Below are positions 21,479 through 34,400 of a stretch of 64,000 bases of DNA, piece by piece. Both the position numbers and the translations under genes were made by a program. Each line of letters starts with the position of its first letter. The stretch's first letter is position 1. The DNA comes from Papilionanthe hookeriana x Papilionanthe teres (taxonomy: Eukaryota > Streptophyta > Magnoliopsida > Asparagales > Orchidaceae). Below the pieces are notes generated by a model that made no database searches, had not been told where the DNA came from, and worked only from the letters and a program-made list of their open reading frames with translations. The stretch is from the NCBI GenBank assembly GCA_022702705.1, contig CM040428.1:98529805-98593804 (forward strand), read 5' to 3'.

Positions 21479-23086
21479 CATTCAGCAACATGACCAAGGA
21501 AAGGTTTCTGTCCTTAAGAAAATTATGGGATGTTCCTAATGACCAAAGGACCACTTGGACTGAATTTTGTGATTTTTTGAATTATATTTTATTTATTATA
21601 ATTATTTTTAGTTTTAGAGTATTAATTAATTTTAAAATAAAATAAAAGTTGAAAAATAGATTTTATATTTTTCTTAAATTTCTCTGACCTCAAGGAGTCC
21701 AAAGAAACAAATTTTATAATTTTTTGATTTTTTCTTTGATTTATTAGAATTATTTTAATGAAAGAGGTTGAAAATTCATTTTTTAATATTAAAAGTTACA
21801 TTAAACCTTTAAAATTCAATATCTTATCCTAAGGACTTAGGAAAAATATTTGGTTTGTTCTTAAATGATTAGGAGTCAAAATGTGACATTTTTATGATTT
21901 TTATTATTTTTTAATTATTAAAATATTAAAATATTGTGAAAAATCAACATTTTTAGAAAATTCCAATTTTAGTTTTCCTCAACTCTCCTGATATCAGAGA
22001 AGCTCCAAAACCATTTTTGTGAATTTTGGAAAAGTATTTTTGGAGTTATGAATTTTTAAAGTTTTATTTTGCTTATGAGGCTTAATCAATCTATTTGGTG
22101 GGGTTAATCAAGTCCAATTGATTTCAAAATTTTATGTAAGGTTCCTCTGACCCTAAGGAATAATGGAGAATTATTTTCAAGTCAATTTGATGTGTGGTTA
22201 ACCCTAATTAATTCAAATTCAATTTTAGGAGTTTAGGCCAATTAAGGTTATTATGAATGAATTAACTCAGAATAAATTTTTCATAGGGTCCCCTAGTCCT
22301 AAGAAACATCAACAAATTTTTCTAGAATTTATTTTATAACATGCTAATTATTGGAATTAAAATACCTAAAAGAGTGACATGAACTTGAAAAATCAATAAC
22401 TTTTCACAGAGATGGCCTCTGACATTGAAAAAATTAGGGAATGTCCCAAGACCAGAGGCTTCAAAAGCCCTATGGTCTCATGCCATGGTGAATTACCTAT
22501 GCAAATGGAGAATCAAAACATTGAAAATAGTAAATAAATTATTAAAAATAAAATACTCATCCAATTAACTTGATTTCCTTTCCACATTATTCTCCTCTGT
22601 TCACTGAGCAAGAGAGTATTTTTATTTTATTTTTGTGATTTTTTTATGCAAAGATATGAATTTTTGAAGTTCAGGGCATTTAAATAATTCAAAAATAACC
22701 TAATTTTCTACTTATCCACGCGGCGCCGCGTCAACCTTGGCAGCTCCGAAAGCCCACGCTTCGCGCTGTGATTCGGCGCCGCCAACTGACTCAGCTCTCC
22801 AGGGGCCCGCAGTTCACGTACCATTGCGCTGTCCGGCTTGATCTCGATCGTCCGCTCGATACACGCGCGATCCAACGGCTCCTGCCATCGTCTACGACTG
22901 GTGTGCACCCGTGACCTTCCACACTCAAACACTAATATCTCTCTCGATTCTCAATGGATTTTCGAGTTCTTATACTATATCGATTTGTCTTGAAGGGACG
23001 AACACATCCATACGGTTTATAAGCTATGAAATTAACCCAAACAAAATGGAGAATTGCTGGAAGCTCGGGAGGAAGAATGAGTTCAT

Positions 23087-23088
23087 AC
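23087..23088 (-). promoter_or_regulatory. conserved splice donor candidate in E1 5' LTR
   Basis: The minus strand reads GAGCAAAG|GTATGAAC, 424 bp downstream of the TATA-like box. In the intact element this copy would be the functional one, since transcription starts in the 5' LTR. Confidence 0.5.
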
Positions 23089-23511
23089 CTTTGCTCAGAG
23101 AAGTGAAGATTCGATCTGAGAGTTGTGTCATCTTCGATTGAGTCCAAGCAAGCTCCAGATGAAGTCTCTGACTCTGGGGAATTGTCTAAGTATGAAAGTG
23201 ACCAAGGCCGATCACAAAGCTTGGAGGCTGGAAGCAATGGCTGGCCTGGTGAGTGGGCTTTTGCTGGGGAACTTCTCCTCTTGGCCTAGTGAAGGTGTAG
23301 GGTCAATCAATTTGGAGATTAGCTCACAGTGTTGAAGTGTCCTATTTTTGGGGTGGATTTTCAACTCAGAAATTGAGCTCATAGAGAGGGTTTTAGGGCT
23401 GGATTTCAGTGGGGATCAAGTTCTCTATGTCTGGATAAGGATCTGGAGTGATTTTGGCAGAGTTTTGGTAAGGTTTGGTTCAACACCTCCTTTGGATGAG
23501 AGGTGGTGGTG

Positions 23512-23519
23512 TTTAAATA
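23512..23519 (-). promoter_or_regulatory. TATA-like box of E1 5' LTR
   Basis: Minus-strand TATTTAAA in CTATTTAAACACC, at the position equivalent to 12586-12593. Confidence 0.5.
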
Positions 23520-25883
23520 GAGGTGGCTGGAGGGCTTCCTAGGGACAATTGGAGGCTGGGATCAGCTGCTCAGGGGAGGAGAAGAACATCCATGGTGTCC
23601 ATTTATGTTGGGACAGCTCAGCCAGTGGGTTTGAATTTTTGAAGCCGAATAAGGCTCTTGGCTCGGTGTTTTCTCGTGGTCGTGGTGGTCGGCCGGCCAG
23701 GCATGAGTCACCATCTGACTCAGTGGGGTTAGGGCTGGATGTTGGTGCAATCAATTGGGGTTTGACATGTGTACAGGGTTTGATTTAAATGGTATAGGAA
23801 GAAGTTCATTTTGGGCTTGGTTTGGTCAACTCATGGTTTAGGCTAGGTGCACCTCCCCAAGGCTGGTATGGGCTGAAAAGAAAGTCACTTGGGTCAGCTT
23901 GATTAGTGGGGTCAAGTCACAATCCAAGTACAATTAGGCTTAAGCAAGATTAGAGGATACATGGGAGTGTTTAATCACTCATAAGGGAATCATAAAAGGG
24001 TTTCCTCCTTTTTCCATTTAGGGAGTGGTGATAAGTCAAAGCTCTCATGGCTTTCATGTGGCTTGTGCATGGTTCCAAGGACTCCATTTGGCTTAAGGAT
24101 GGCTTGGCTCATTTACATGGAAATGGATTTTGGGATTTTTGATGAATTTAGGGGAAATTGGCATGAGGCTTAATTCAGGATAATTTGATGATGAGTTTGA
24201 AACTTAGGGAATGATTTAAATCAAAGGGATGATGAGAGGAAATCTCATGTTGGCTTTGGAATGGATTTTGGGCCATTTGAATTTTGGTGAAAATGGGCTT
24301 TTAAAGGCTTTATGGAAGTGGGCTTTTTTATTTTAAAATGGGCTTTTGGATGAAAGTTTTGTGAAGGACCATGCCAAATAAATGTTGGGTTTTGTTTAGG
24401 GATGTGTCATGAGTGATTTGGAACAAATTTGAAGTGATTTTGAATTGAATCGGGTTTAATGCGGGTCTTTTAAGAAAGGGGCCAAAGTGGTTCAAACTCG
24501 GGCTAACTTGGTTTAAGGTTGGGCTAAAGTTGGATTTGATGTAAAATTAATGTTGAGAAATGTTTATGCGAGTGTCACAAAGAGTTTTCAACTTTGGTTG
24601 GGCTTTGATTTTGGGATTTGGGCCCATTTTGGTTAGGTTTGGGCTTAGGTCAATTTAAGGGATTTTGGTTTTGGGTTAGGTTTAGGCGGAGTTTAGGTTC
24701 AAATTTTGGGCAAATAAAGTTAGTGTTTTGTTTATGGGGGTGTTAGGAAGGCCTTAAAAAAGATTTGGGGCCAATTGGAGTTGAATTGGGTTGGTTTGAG
24801 CTAGGTTTAGGTCATGGGCCGAAATTGGGCCTTATGTTTCAATTTGAAATTGGGCTCAAATGTCAATAAAAATGGACTTGAATTTGGTCTAAATTGATGT
24901 TGAGGATATTAAATTGAAGTTTAGAATTGAATTGGACCAGAATTGAGGTCAGTTGGAGTGGTTTGGTTTGACATTGGGTTCACTTGGGTTAAAAATGGGT
25001 CAAATTGGGGGTTTTGGTAAAAGTGGGGTAAATCTGCAAAATTTTCCCATGTCGTAGTTTAAAAAAATGAAATTGGGAATATTTGGGATTTTTGGGAATT
25101 TTCTGGGAATTTTTAGAATTTTTTGGATTTTTGGGGTAGAAGGGTATTTTGGTAATTTTGGGGGGTTTAGGGGTATTTCTGGAAATTTTGGTATTTTTGG
25201 CCAAAGATGGTTAATTTGAATGGTGGGAAGTGTTTAGGATTGATTTTGAGGTACCTTGGGTAATGTAGACAATTTTGCAAATTTTGGGTCATTTCAAGGG
25301 TATTTGGTAGGTTTGGTGGGTCCGAGGCCCCGGGGGTCAAAAATTGAAATTTTGAAAAAAAGAAGATTGATCAAATGTGAGTGAAATGGAATTATTTTGG
25401 TTGAGCCATGAAGTCATATTAAGTCCATATAAGCCATGAGAGGACTCATTTGAGGCATTCATTATGTTGTTCCTAACCCTCTTAGCCAGAGGCTTAGGGG
25501 TTAAGGACCATCCATATGAATTACCTACATGAGTCAGGAAGTCAAGTTGGGTGAGAGTGTGGTTTTAGGGCTTGGAATGTGTGTGAGAGTGTAGTGTATG
25601 TGCAAGTCAACCCTCACTGCACTGTGCCACCTGTGGTATTCCTAAGGCCAAAAAGTCCTATAGGGAACTCATCCTTTAATCCTCCATATTTGATTTCAAC
25701 CCTCTAGGTGATTAGGGGTCTACAATCATGCTTCTGGGGTTTGCAGGGAGTTAAGTGGTGTTTGAATTTCTAAGTGGTAGGTTCCATTTCTATTCCTCTA
25801 AGATTAGTCAAAGGAAAAGCCTAAGGCTAGATCCTAAGTACTAAAGAGAGAATCAAAAGACCTCATCAAAAATGAGGTCAACA

Positions 25884-25888
25884 AGGCT
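25884..25888. repeat. target-site duplication, right copy (AGGCT)
   Basis: Directly follows the E1 5' LTR terminus and is identical to 7571-7575. Confidence 0.85.
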
Positions 25889-26930
25889 CCACTGTGTGAG
25901 GCCTTGAGGAAGCTTTTGATTGATTGGAGAAGGTTTGGCAGCTCCTCAGAGACTCCTCAGATAAATCTTAGTGAGATTTGAGTAATGAATAGTCAAATTT
26001 TCAAGTATCCTAGGTGGGCTCATTTGGTGGAGAAGTATTGTGAAGAAGAAGACTTGGGGAGGGCTTTGAGCTCATTGAAGGAATAATGAGGTGCATAATG
26101 GGCTCAGAGATGGCTTGGCTTGACCAGTAAAGCTTGCTCCAAGTGAATTTAGGATGAAGGCCATGTAGGGTGACATGTGTCTCCTTTCATGATGCACCCA
26201 TCACGTTGATAATTCAAAGGTCTAAGTTAGGTTTAAAAGTGGTTAATGGTTCATGGTGGGTAGTCCATTAGTAATGGATGACCTATTAGGAGTGGCCTTT
26301 GGGCCATGAATTGGGTTGGATTTCTTTAGGGTTTGGTAGGCACTCATCACATTTCAATTAGTTAATTAGTTAGTTAAATAAATTAAAAGAATGTTTTGAA
26401 GATTGACCCCAATATAATTTAATTGACCACATGGCTATAGGGTTGAATATGGACCAATATGGATATGAGGTTGATTATATAGTAATATTCATGATCTTGT
26501 GATGTGAAGTTTAATTTGGAGGGTAGGATAGTCAATTGATCAATTTTTGTCCAAATTAGGGTTAGCCAATTTTTTTGACCATCCTTAAGTACCACTGAAT
26601 ATTGAGGTCAAAGGGATAAATTAGGACTTAGACCTAATTTTTAGAGTTCGGTACGATTAGGGGACTTACCACTCCCATAAGGTGAATTTGGTGGTTAGGG
26701 TAATTCCTAGGGTTCATGAGGAGGTCCCTAGGTTTCTAAAATGGATTTAGGTGACAAAGGGTATGTCTTGCCCAAGAGGTCAATTTGGGTCCTTTACTTA
26801 GCCAAAACCCTAAACCAGCCCAACCAATGGGTTGGGGCATGGTGGGATTCCAAAGGATATAATACTAGTTTAGGATCATCAGTAGGGTGAGTAGTGTGAG
26901 CCCACACAAAAGCAAGCTCAACACATGCTT
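25889..26930 (-). repeat. continuation of Tat LTR V2 beyond the E1 insertion
   Basis: Removing E1 and one AGGCT joins this to 7575. The text (GGGCTTTGAGCTC, GGGCCATGAATTGGGTTGG, TTAGGGTTTGG) resembles the U3 part of the Tat LTRs (12600-14500) in the same orientation but is strongly diverged. No gene is visible. The right limit is approximate. Confidence 0.4.
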
Positions 26931-28060
26931 TGTGGGGATCTGAATTAGCTTATCACACTCATCATGAATGAAGGTGGTAGATATGCTTGAACTACTCATC
27001 CTAAATTAGTGTGGGAGATACCATTTTAAGGGATTTGAGCATAGCTTTGAAGCTAAGCATTTGATGGTTAGTGCATCTTGCTTAAGCTAAACTTCACAGT
27101 ATCTCAATTGACTGAAGTCAATTTTTTGACACTTGCCATATGTAGGAAAGCCATGCACATTTCGCATCATTCTTTTTGGGTACAAGTTGGTTCAAATCAT
27201 TAGTATCCCACTCATCATAAATGAACTTGGTAGATAAATCTGTCTAATCATGGACGAGACTGATATTCTCTAAGGGAGACATTTAATTTAGGATTAAAGG
27301 CTAAGTACTTTGTGGTTAGTCATTTTGTGGTTAAACTTTTTTCTAGCAAGAATTATTTTGCTAATCTTCTGAAATTACTCCTAATGATTTGGTCATCTGG
27401 CTTGTCTAACAACATGATATTTTTCAGACTTGAGCAATTCTTATTGCCTTATCACGATATACAACATATCGAATAGAGCATATTGTTTATTCAATCATTC
27501 TATGTCTAATCAGAATACTTCAATTTTCGATCAAGTTGCAATACTTCTCTAATAGAAGTTATCGTACCGAAATGTTTGTTAGAATCATATATGGGTTAGC
27601 CCACTTTAGATATCCGACTTCTTTAATATTTTTCCACGATCAATTTTCATTGCCCTATCAAAGTGACAAGTCAAATAGATTTTGACTACTTCAATTGTCT
27701 ACCAGATCCATGTTTCCTAGTCAGAATATTTTAATGTCTGACTAATACACTGGTATCTTGCGTAAATATCCATTGATATTTTCACATTGAGAGCTACTAC
27801 CATGGTGGTTTTAAGGAATCCATAGTGAGAGTTGCTTCGCTGGTGCATATGAAAGAATCCTATGGTTAGACTGTTGAGTTCACCTAGACTTTAGACATGT
27901 AGTACCAGTTGACTAACTAATCCAAGTCTTCTTGGGATATCCGGAACCTCCCTTGCAAGAGTTACCTTGTTATGTTTTGAAGGAATCTCCAATAATAATC
28001 ATCTCTCTAATGTTTGTGAATGTACCCTTGTGTTTGGTCAATCTTGCTTATCCAATCCTG
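26930..28060 (+). repeat. diverged tandem repeats, probable 3' UTR of Tat element E5
   Basis: Repeated phrases occur at intervals of about 210-260 bp. CACTCATCATGAATGAAGG (26958) recurs as CACTCATCATAAATGAACT (27209), and a segment with CAATTCTTATTGCC (27432) recurs as CAATTTTCATTGCC (27641). By position, just before a + strand Tat LTR, this is the equivalent of the arrays at 15340-17520 and 55480-57110, with unrelated units. No coding sequence is visible. Confidence 0.4.
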
Positions 28061-28122
28061 TTGATATTGTTGATCTACTCGATTAATTCTTATTGATCTC
28101 ATTTTTGTGAAAGGTCTCAATA

Positions 28123-28440
28123 AACCCTACTGACCCAACAGATCAACCCTTGACCCAAAAAAGTCAAATTTGGTCAAAATGGTCAATCATAACCCAATGA
28201 CCAACCCTACTGACCCAACAGGTCAACCCTTGACCCAAAAAGACAACTTTGGTAAAAAATGGTCAATCCTGATCCAATGACCAACCCTACTGACCCAACA
28301 GGTCAACCCATGACCCAAAAGTAAACTTTGGTCAGAATGGTCAATCCTGACCCAATGACCAACCCTACTGACCCAATAGGTCAACCCTTGACTCAAAAAG
28401 TTAACTTTGGTCAAACTTGCTAATTATTTATCCAATGACC
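28123..28440 (+). repeat. 80-bp tandem repeats rich in TTGACC/GGTCAA (U3 of E5)
   Basis: Four units start with AACCCTACTGACCCAA at 28123, 28203, 28283 and 28361. Each holds several GGTCAA and TTGACC motifs, the W-box core of WRKY factors, and similar motifs continue at lower order to about 28960. The array lies 1.2-2.0 kb upstream of the TATA box, where enhancers would sit. Confidence 0.8.
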
Positions 28441-30117
28441 AATTATTGACCCAATAAGCCAACTTTTGACTCAGAAAACAACTTTGGACAAATTCATCAA
28501 TTTTTTACTCAAAGATCAACCATTGATGACTAAGTCAACCAAGATACTAAAATGGTCAAATATAACTCATTTGACCAATTCAAGACATCACATGACTATA
28601 ATACAACTTTGGTCAACTTTAACCTAGATAGGTCAAATTTGGTCAAAAAATGGCTAACACATGCCCCTTTGACTACAAAATTAACTTCAAAGATAAACAT
28701 TGACATAATCAACTTGATATTGATCAAACTGGTCAAAATTTAACCTAGAGGTCACCACATTGACCATTAGGTTAACCTAAACCCTAAAATTGGTCAACAT
28801 GACCAAATTAAACCCCAAGTGACAAAATTTTTGGACATTATGACTAACCCAAACCCTAACAAGGTTAGGAAAATCCAAATTAATCACCCTTGGACCAAAA
28901 TGGGTCAACTTGGGTTAACCTAGGTCAACTATGGTCAATCAAAGACAATTTTCGTCAAAATACTCAATTTTGAACCAAAAATAATATAAATTAATCAAAT
29001 AATTATTCCAAAATTATTTTGATTAATTAACTGGCCAATAATATAATTTTTAACATTTAAATTAATTAAATAATTAATTAAAATGAAAATATAATCAAAA
29101 GCCATGAAATAAGACAAAATCCAATTTTAAGTAAAAATGACATGAAAATTAATCAAGTAATTAATTTGGAATTATTTTTAATTAATAATTGATAAATAAA
29201 ATAATTTCCAATATTTTAATTAATGACATAATTAATTAAAATGGAAATTAAATTAAGAAAGGGGTATGAAATGGAATTTTAACCTATGACATCATGGCTT
29301 TCAAAAATTCCAATCACCTTTATGACATCACACATGACTTCATATAAAGTCATCCATAGGTTACCCATGAGCCATGAGACTCATTAGATGTGGGTTAACA
29401 CATTAAATAACCCATAATTCACCACTTTAACCAGGGTTAAGAAAGTTCATCATGAAGGGAAATGAGGTGTCATCCTCTCCCAACTTTAAAGTATGACTCA
29501 TCTCCTCCATCAAGATGAGGTGACTCACTACTTTAGGAGTCTCATGAACTCCCCAATGAGAGTAAAAAACTAATTAAACTCTCTTGGATACCATGCTTAA
29601 CTCAAGTTATGTTCCATCATAACAAAATTATATTTTTTTAATGAGAGGTTTATGTGTCATCCCCTCATTAAAAATTTAAATGACATGTTGAAAGGAATAG
29701 AGCTTGCCTTCTTGACTCACCATTCACCTCCTAGACCACTCAATGGAGAGGAAACAAGAGTCTAACTCATTCCACACCATGTTTAGAAGCCATTATGGCT
29801 AAGGCATGCATGGAATGACTAAGTGGCTAAGGTGTCACCATTCCTCCAAATGAAACAAATGAATTTGGAAATTACATAGGGGAGGTGAATTCAACAAGAT
29901 TCATCAAGCCAAAGCCACCTCACAAGGGATCCAATGAGGGCAAAAAAAGATCCAAACTTAAAGCCTTCACTATAATTAAACCTATGATGCCTAGGCTTCA
30001 CAATTGGCAATTCATCATTTCCATAGCCTAAATCTTCCCGCAAAACATTAATGAGACAGATAACAACCTCCACAAATGATCTAATGTCAGCCAAGCTCAC
30101 TCAAGGTCAGCCATGGC

Positions 30118-30125
30118 TATAAAAA
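30118..30125 (+). promoter_or_regulatory. TATA box of E5 LTR
   Basis: TATAAAAA in GGCTATAAAAAGACCC, at the position matching the TATA-like boxes of the minus-oriented Tat LTRs. It is the best TATA consensus among the Tat LTRs here and fixes the + orientation of E5. Confidence 0.6.
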
Positions 30126-30593
30126 GACCCAAACCCAAGCCATGGAAGGAGAGGAGACAAAATTTGAAACTCCCTAATTACTGCCCAAATCCCTTAGCTC
30201 CCAAAATCAAAGTTTCTTCTTAGAGCCTAGGCAATGGATCCCCAATAAAACCAGGCCCACAAACCCACCATAACCCTTCAATTTGACCAACCCGAGAGCA
30301 CCAAAAACAAGCTAAAACCATAACAAAATGATTTTTTGAAATCAAACTCCACCAAACTCAAAATTGACCTTCCCAAATCCATTTAAGGGTCAAAAGTGGA
30401 TGAGGCCAACTGAAATCGAGCTTCTCCATAACCTCTAGCCTTTTATTCACCATCTCACATTGAACCTAGCTCCTCAAAATTCAAAATCATATTAAACCTA
30501 ATTTGAACTCAAATTGAAGTCTCTGGAAGCTTTCCGGGACCTAGAAGACCAAAGCAAAGCAATCAGATCAAAGTTTAATATATTGTAGCCAAG

Positions 30594-30595
30594 GT
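30594..30595 (+). promoter_or_regulatory. splice donor candidate in E5 leader
   Basis: GTAGCCAAG|GTATAGTTC, about 475 bp downstream of the TATA box, is in the same relative place as the CAAAG|GTATGAAC sites of the other Tat LTRs. A good acceptor-like sequence, GTTTTCTTTGCAG|AAC, occurs downstream at 35045-35057 inside the same LTR. Confidence 0.45.
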
Positions 30596-30739
30596 ATAGT
30601 TCTTCCCTATCAATCGCATTCGGGTTTCACACTTTGTGAAAGAAACCATTCCAAAACCCCTGTAAAGCTGTATGGATGTCTTCGTCTCCTCAAGACGAAG
30701 TTGTAGGATCAAATATTACTCGATTTCATCAAGAATCGA

Positions 30740-30920
30740 GTGAGGTGTTGATCCTTGGCCATGGACGGTCTACAAGATCAGCAGGATGAAGATGATGAAC
30801 CACAGTCGTTCGTTCCCGTGTTTTGGAAATGGACGGTTGAGATTAAATCCTGTTGTCTCCTGTGTTTAGATCCCCACAGCGGATCAGCTGCAATTCAACT
30901 CGTCCGAGGACACGCGACAG
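30740..30920 (+). other. GC-rich block in E5 LTR leader
   Basis: Local GC increase with GGACGGTTGAGAT, CAGCGGATCAGC and CGTCCGAGGACACGCGAC. It is the counterpart of the blocks in the other Tat LTRs. A 63-codon ORF beginning at 30755 has no recognisable features and is not called. Confidence 0.5.
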
Positions 30921-31489
30921 CCAGAGATTTATCTGGATTTAATTAAATCTAGATAAACCTTAAAAACTTCAAAATTGCATATCTTGACAAAGAAAATTCA
31001 GAAAAATATGACAAAATTACCCCTCGATTCAGCAAGAAAGGAAGAAAATTATGAGACTAAAATCATAATTTTACTTCGTATTTAAATTTTAATTAATTAA
31101 ATATTCTCTAAAGTACTTTAATTATTAAAAAATTTTTACAATTCATAAAAATATGAAAATTTTAGGGAAGAACCTTTAAGTCCTTAGACATATCTCCTGA
31201 TTTTTCCAAGGCTAGGATAATTTTCTAAGTCATGATTTCCTAATTTTCAAGACACATTAAATTTTTTTTTAATAATAATTATAAAAATTTGAAAAAAATT
31301 GAAAATTAAGATTCAAAATGGTTGAAATTTTAGGGTGACAGACAATGATCCTAAAATAATAATTCTTAAGCTATTAAGCCAATTTTAAAAGACATTTTAA
31401 AATAGGGTTAAGTTTTATTAATTATAATTAATATTTCAAAACCCTTTCCTTCACTTACTTAGCCCATTTCACAATGGACTAAGTCAAAG

Positions 31490-34400
31490 ATAAGTCTAAA
31501 TCCAAATAAACTCAAATCAAACTATAATTAGGTTTAAAGACATTAAATTTAATTAACTCATTAAACCTTAATTAAATTAGGTCTAATACAAAATTAAAGT
31601 TTAATTAGGTTTAAAGACAAATTAAGCTTAATTAACTCAATAAACCTTAATTACATTAGGTTTAATACAAAATTAAACTTTAATTTGGTTTAAAGACATA
31701 TTAAACTTAATTAACTCATTAAACCTTAATTACATTAGGTTTAATACAAAATGAAACTTTAATTAGGTTTAAAGATATATTAAACTTAGTTGACTCATTA
31801 AACCTTAATTACATTAGGTTTAATACAAAATCAAACTTTAATTAAGCTTAAGACATCATTAGGCTTAATTAAACTTCTTAAACATTAACTAAATCAGGTT
31901 TAATACAAAATTAAATTTTAATTAGGTCTAACCCTTTAGACCTAATTAAACTATTAAGTCTTAACTAAATTAGACTTAATCAAACTCTAAACCAATTAGA
32001 CTTAACCCATATTAATTCTAATTAATCTATTAAACCTTATCCTAAATTAGGTTTAATTAATCCTAAACTAATTAGACTTAACCCATATTAAGTTTAATTA
32101 ATCATTTAAACCTTACCCAAATTAGGTTTAATTAACACTTAAACCAATTAGACCTAACCCTAATAAAGTCTAATTAATCAATTAAACCTTATCCAAATTA
32201 GGTTTAATTAATCCTAAACCAATTAGGCTTAACCCATATTAAGTCTAATTAATCAATTAAACCTTACCTAAACAAGGTTTAATTAATCCTAAACCAATTA
32301 AACTTAACCCAAATAAAGTCTAATTAATCAATTAAACCTTATCCAAATTAGGTTCAATTAACTCATAAACAAATTAGACTTAACCCATATTAAGTCAAAT
32401 TAATCAATTAAACCTTACCTAAATTAGGTTTAATTAATCCTAATCCAATTAGACTTAACCCATATTAAGTTTAATTAATCAATTAAACCTTATCCAAATT
32501 AGGCTCAATTAACCATAAAACAATCCTAATTAAAAGCAATCAGTCTTAAAATAACTTAAATCAAACCTAAATCAAACTTGAGTTCAACCCACAATGAACT
32601 TAAGTTAACTTTAAGTCTAGGTTCAACCTAACTTGAACCTAACTTAAATTAAACTTAAATCAAACTTAAGTTCAACCCACATTAAACATAAGTTAACTTT
32701 AAGTCTACCTTCAACCTAACTTGAGCCTAACTTAAATCAAACCTAAATCAAACTTTAGTTCAACCCACATTGAACTTAAGTTAACTTTAAGTCAAGGTTC
32801 AACCTAATTTAAGCCTAACTTAAATCAAACATAAATCAAACTTGAGTCCAATCCATATTGAACTTAAGTTAACCTTAAGTCTATATTCTACATAACTTGA
32901 ATCTAACTTAACTCAAACTTTAATCAAACTTAAACTATTATTAAGTCTACCACAATAGATTTAATTAAACTATTAAACCTTAACTAGCTAAGGTTTAATC
33001 AAACATAAACTATAATTAAGTTTACCACATTAGACTTAATTAAACTATTAAAGCTTAATTAACTATGTTTTAATCAAACATAAACTATAATGAAGTCTAC
33101 CACATTAGACTTAATTAAACTATTAAACCTTAACTAACTAAGGTTTAATCTAACTTAAACTATAATAAAGTCTATCACATTAGACTTAATCAAACTATTA
33201 AACCAAAACTAACTAAGGTTTAATCAAACTTAAACTATAATTAAGTCTACCACATTAGTCTTAATTAAACTATTAAACCTTAATTAACTTAGTTTTAATA
33301 AAGCTTAAACTATAATTAAGTCTACCACATTAGACTTAATTAAACTATTAAACCTTAACTAACTAAGGTTGAATAAAACTTAAACTATAATTAAATCTAC
33401 CACATTAGGCTTAATAAAACTATTAAACCATAACTAACTAAAGTTTAATCAAATTTAAACTATAATTAAGTCTATCACATTAGATTTAATTAAACTATTA
33501 AACCTTAATTAATAAAGGTTTAATCAAACTTAAACTATAATTAACTCTACCACATTAGACTTAATTAAACTATTAAACCTTAACTAACTAAGGTTTAATC
33601 AAACTTAAACTATAATTAAGTCTATCACATTAGACTTAATTAAACAATTAAACCATAACTAACTAAGGATTAATCAAACTTAATCTATAATTAAGTCTAT
33701 CACATTAGACTTAATTACACTATTAAACCTTAACTAACTAAGGTTTAATCAAACTTAAACTATAATTAAGTCTACCACATTAGACTTAATTAAACTATTA
33801 AACCTTAACTAACTAAGGTTTAATCAAACATACAATATATAATTAAGTCTACCACATTAGACTTAAATAATATGGTTTAATTAAATTATGTCTAACCTAT
33901 TAGACTTAATTAATGTTTAAACCTTACTCAATTAAAACCTAAATAATCTCAAATCCCGGTTAAATCAAACTGAACTTAATAAAACCTTAAGCCTTACCTA
34001 AAAAGGAATTGAATGTTCTATAATTCTAATTAAGTCCAATCTATTTAGACTTTATTAATCTTTAAGTACTATTTAAACAAGGCTTAAAACTTAATTAAGT
34101 CTATTTTAAATAATCCCAACTCAAATTTATCTAACTTAAGTTCAAAAAGATATGAACTCAAGTTAATTAGATTCAACCTACATTGAATCTAATTTAAAAT
34201 TTCTAACTTAAGTTCAAACAAACATGAACTCAAGTTAATTATTTGCATTGAATCTAACTTTAAATTTCAAACTTAAATTCAAACAGACATGAACTCAAGT
34301 TAATTAGATTCAATCTACATTGAATCTAACTTTAACTTTCTAACTTAAGTTCAAATAGACATTAACTAAAGTTAATTAGATTCAATCTACATTGAATCTA

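Larger units (their letters stand above)
7576..25883 (-). mobile_element. Tat/Ogre-type LTR retrotransposon E1, internally deleted
   Basis: An 18.3-kb element on the minus strand bounded by TGTTG...CAACA termini and an exact AGGCT duplication. In sense order it has a truncated 5' LTR (25883 to 21479), a deletion junction, the remaining integrase (21478 to 20103), an ALKBH-like ORF (19776 to 18318), a 3' UTR with a ~128-bp array, and a complete 3' LTR (14959 to 7576). The end of the 5' LTR, the primer-binding site, gag, protease, reverse transcriptase and RNase H are missing. It is not autonomous. Confidence 0.85.
21479..25883 (-). repeat. 5' LTR of Tat element E1, 3' part deleted
   Basis: Closely matches 10541-14959 of the E1 3' LTR throughout, ending at the same terminus (GGTCAACA) and followed by the AGGCT target duplication. 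It stops abruptly at 21479, where TTCAGCAACATG joins integrase sequence. It keeps the TATA-like box and the donor candidate. The two LTRs differ by scattered substitutions and small indels, so insertion is not very recent. Confidence 0.85.
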
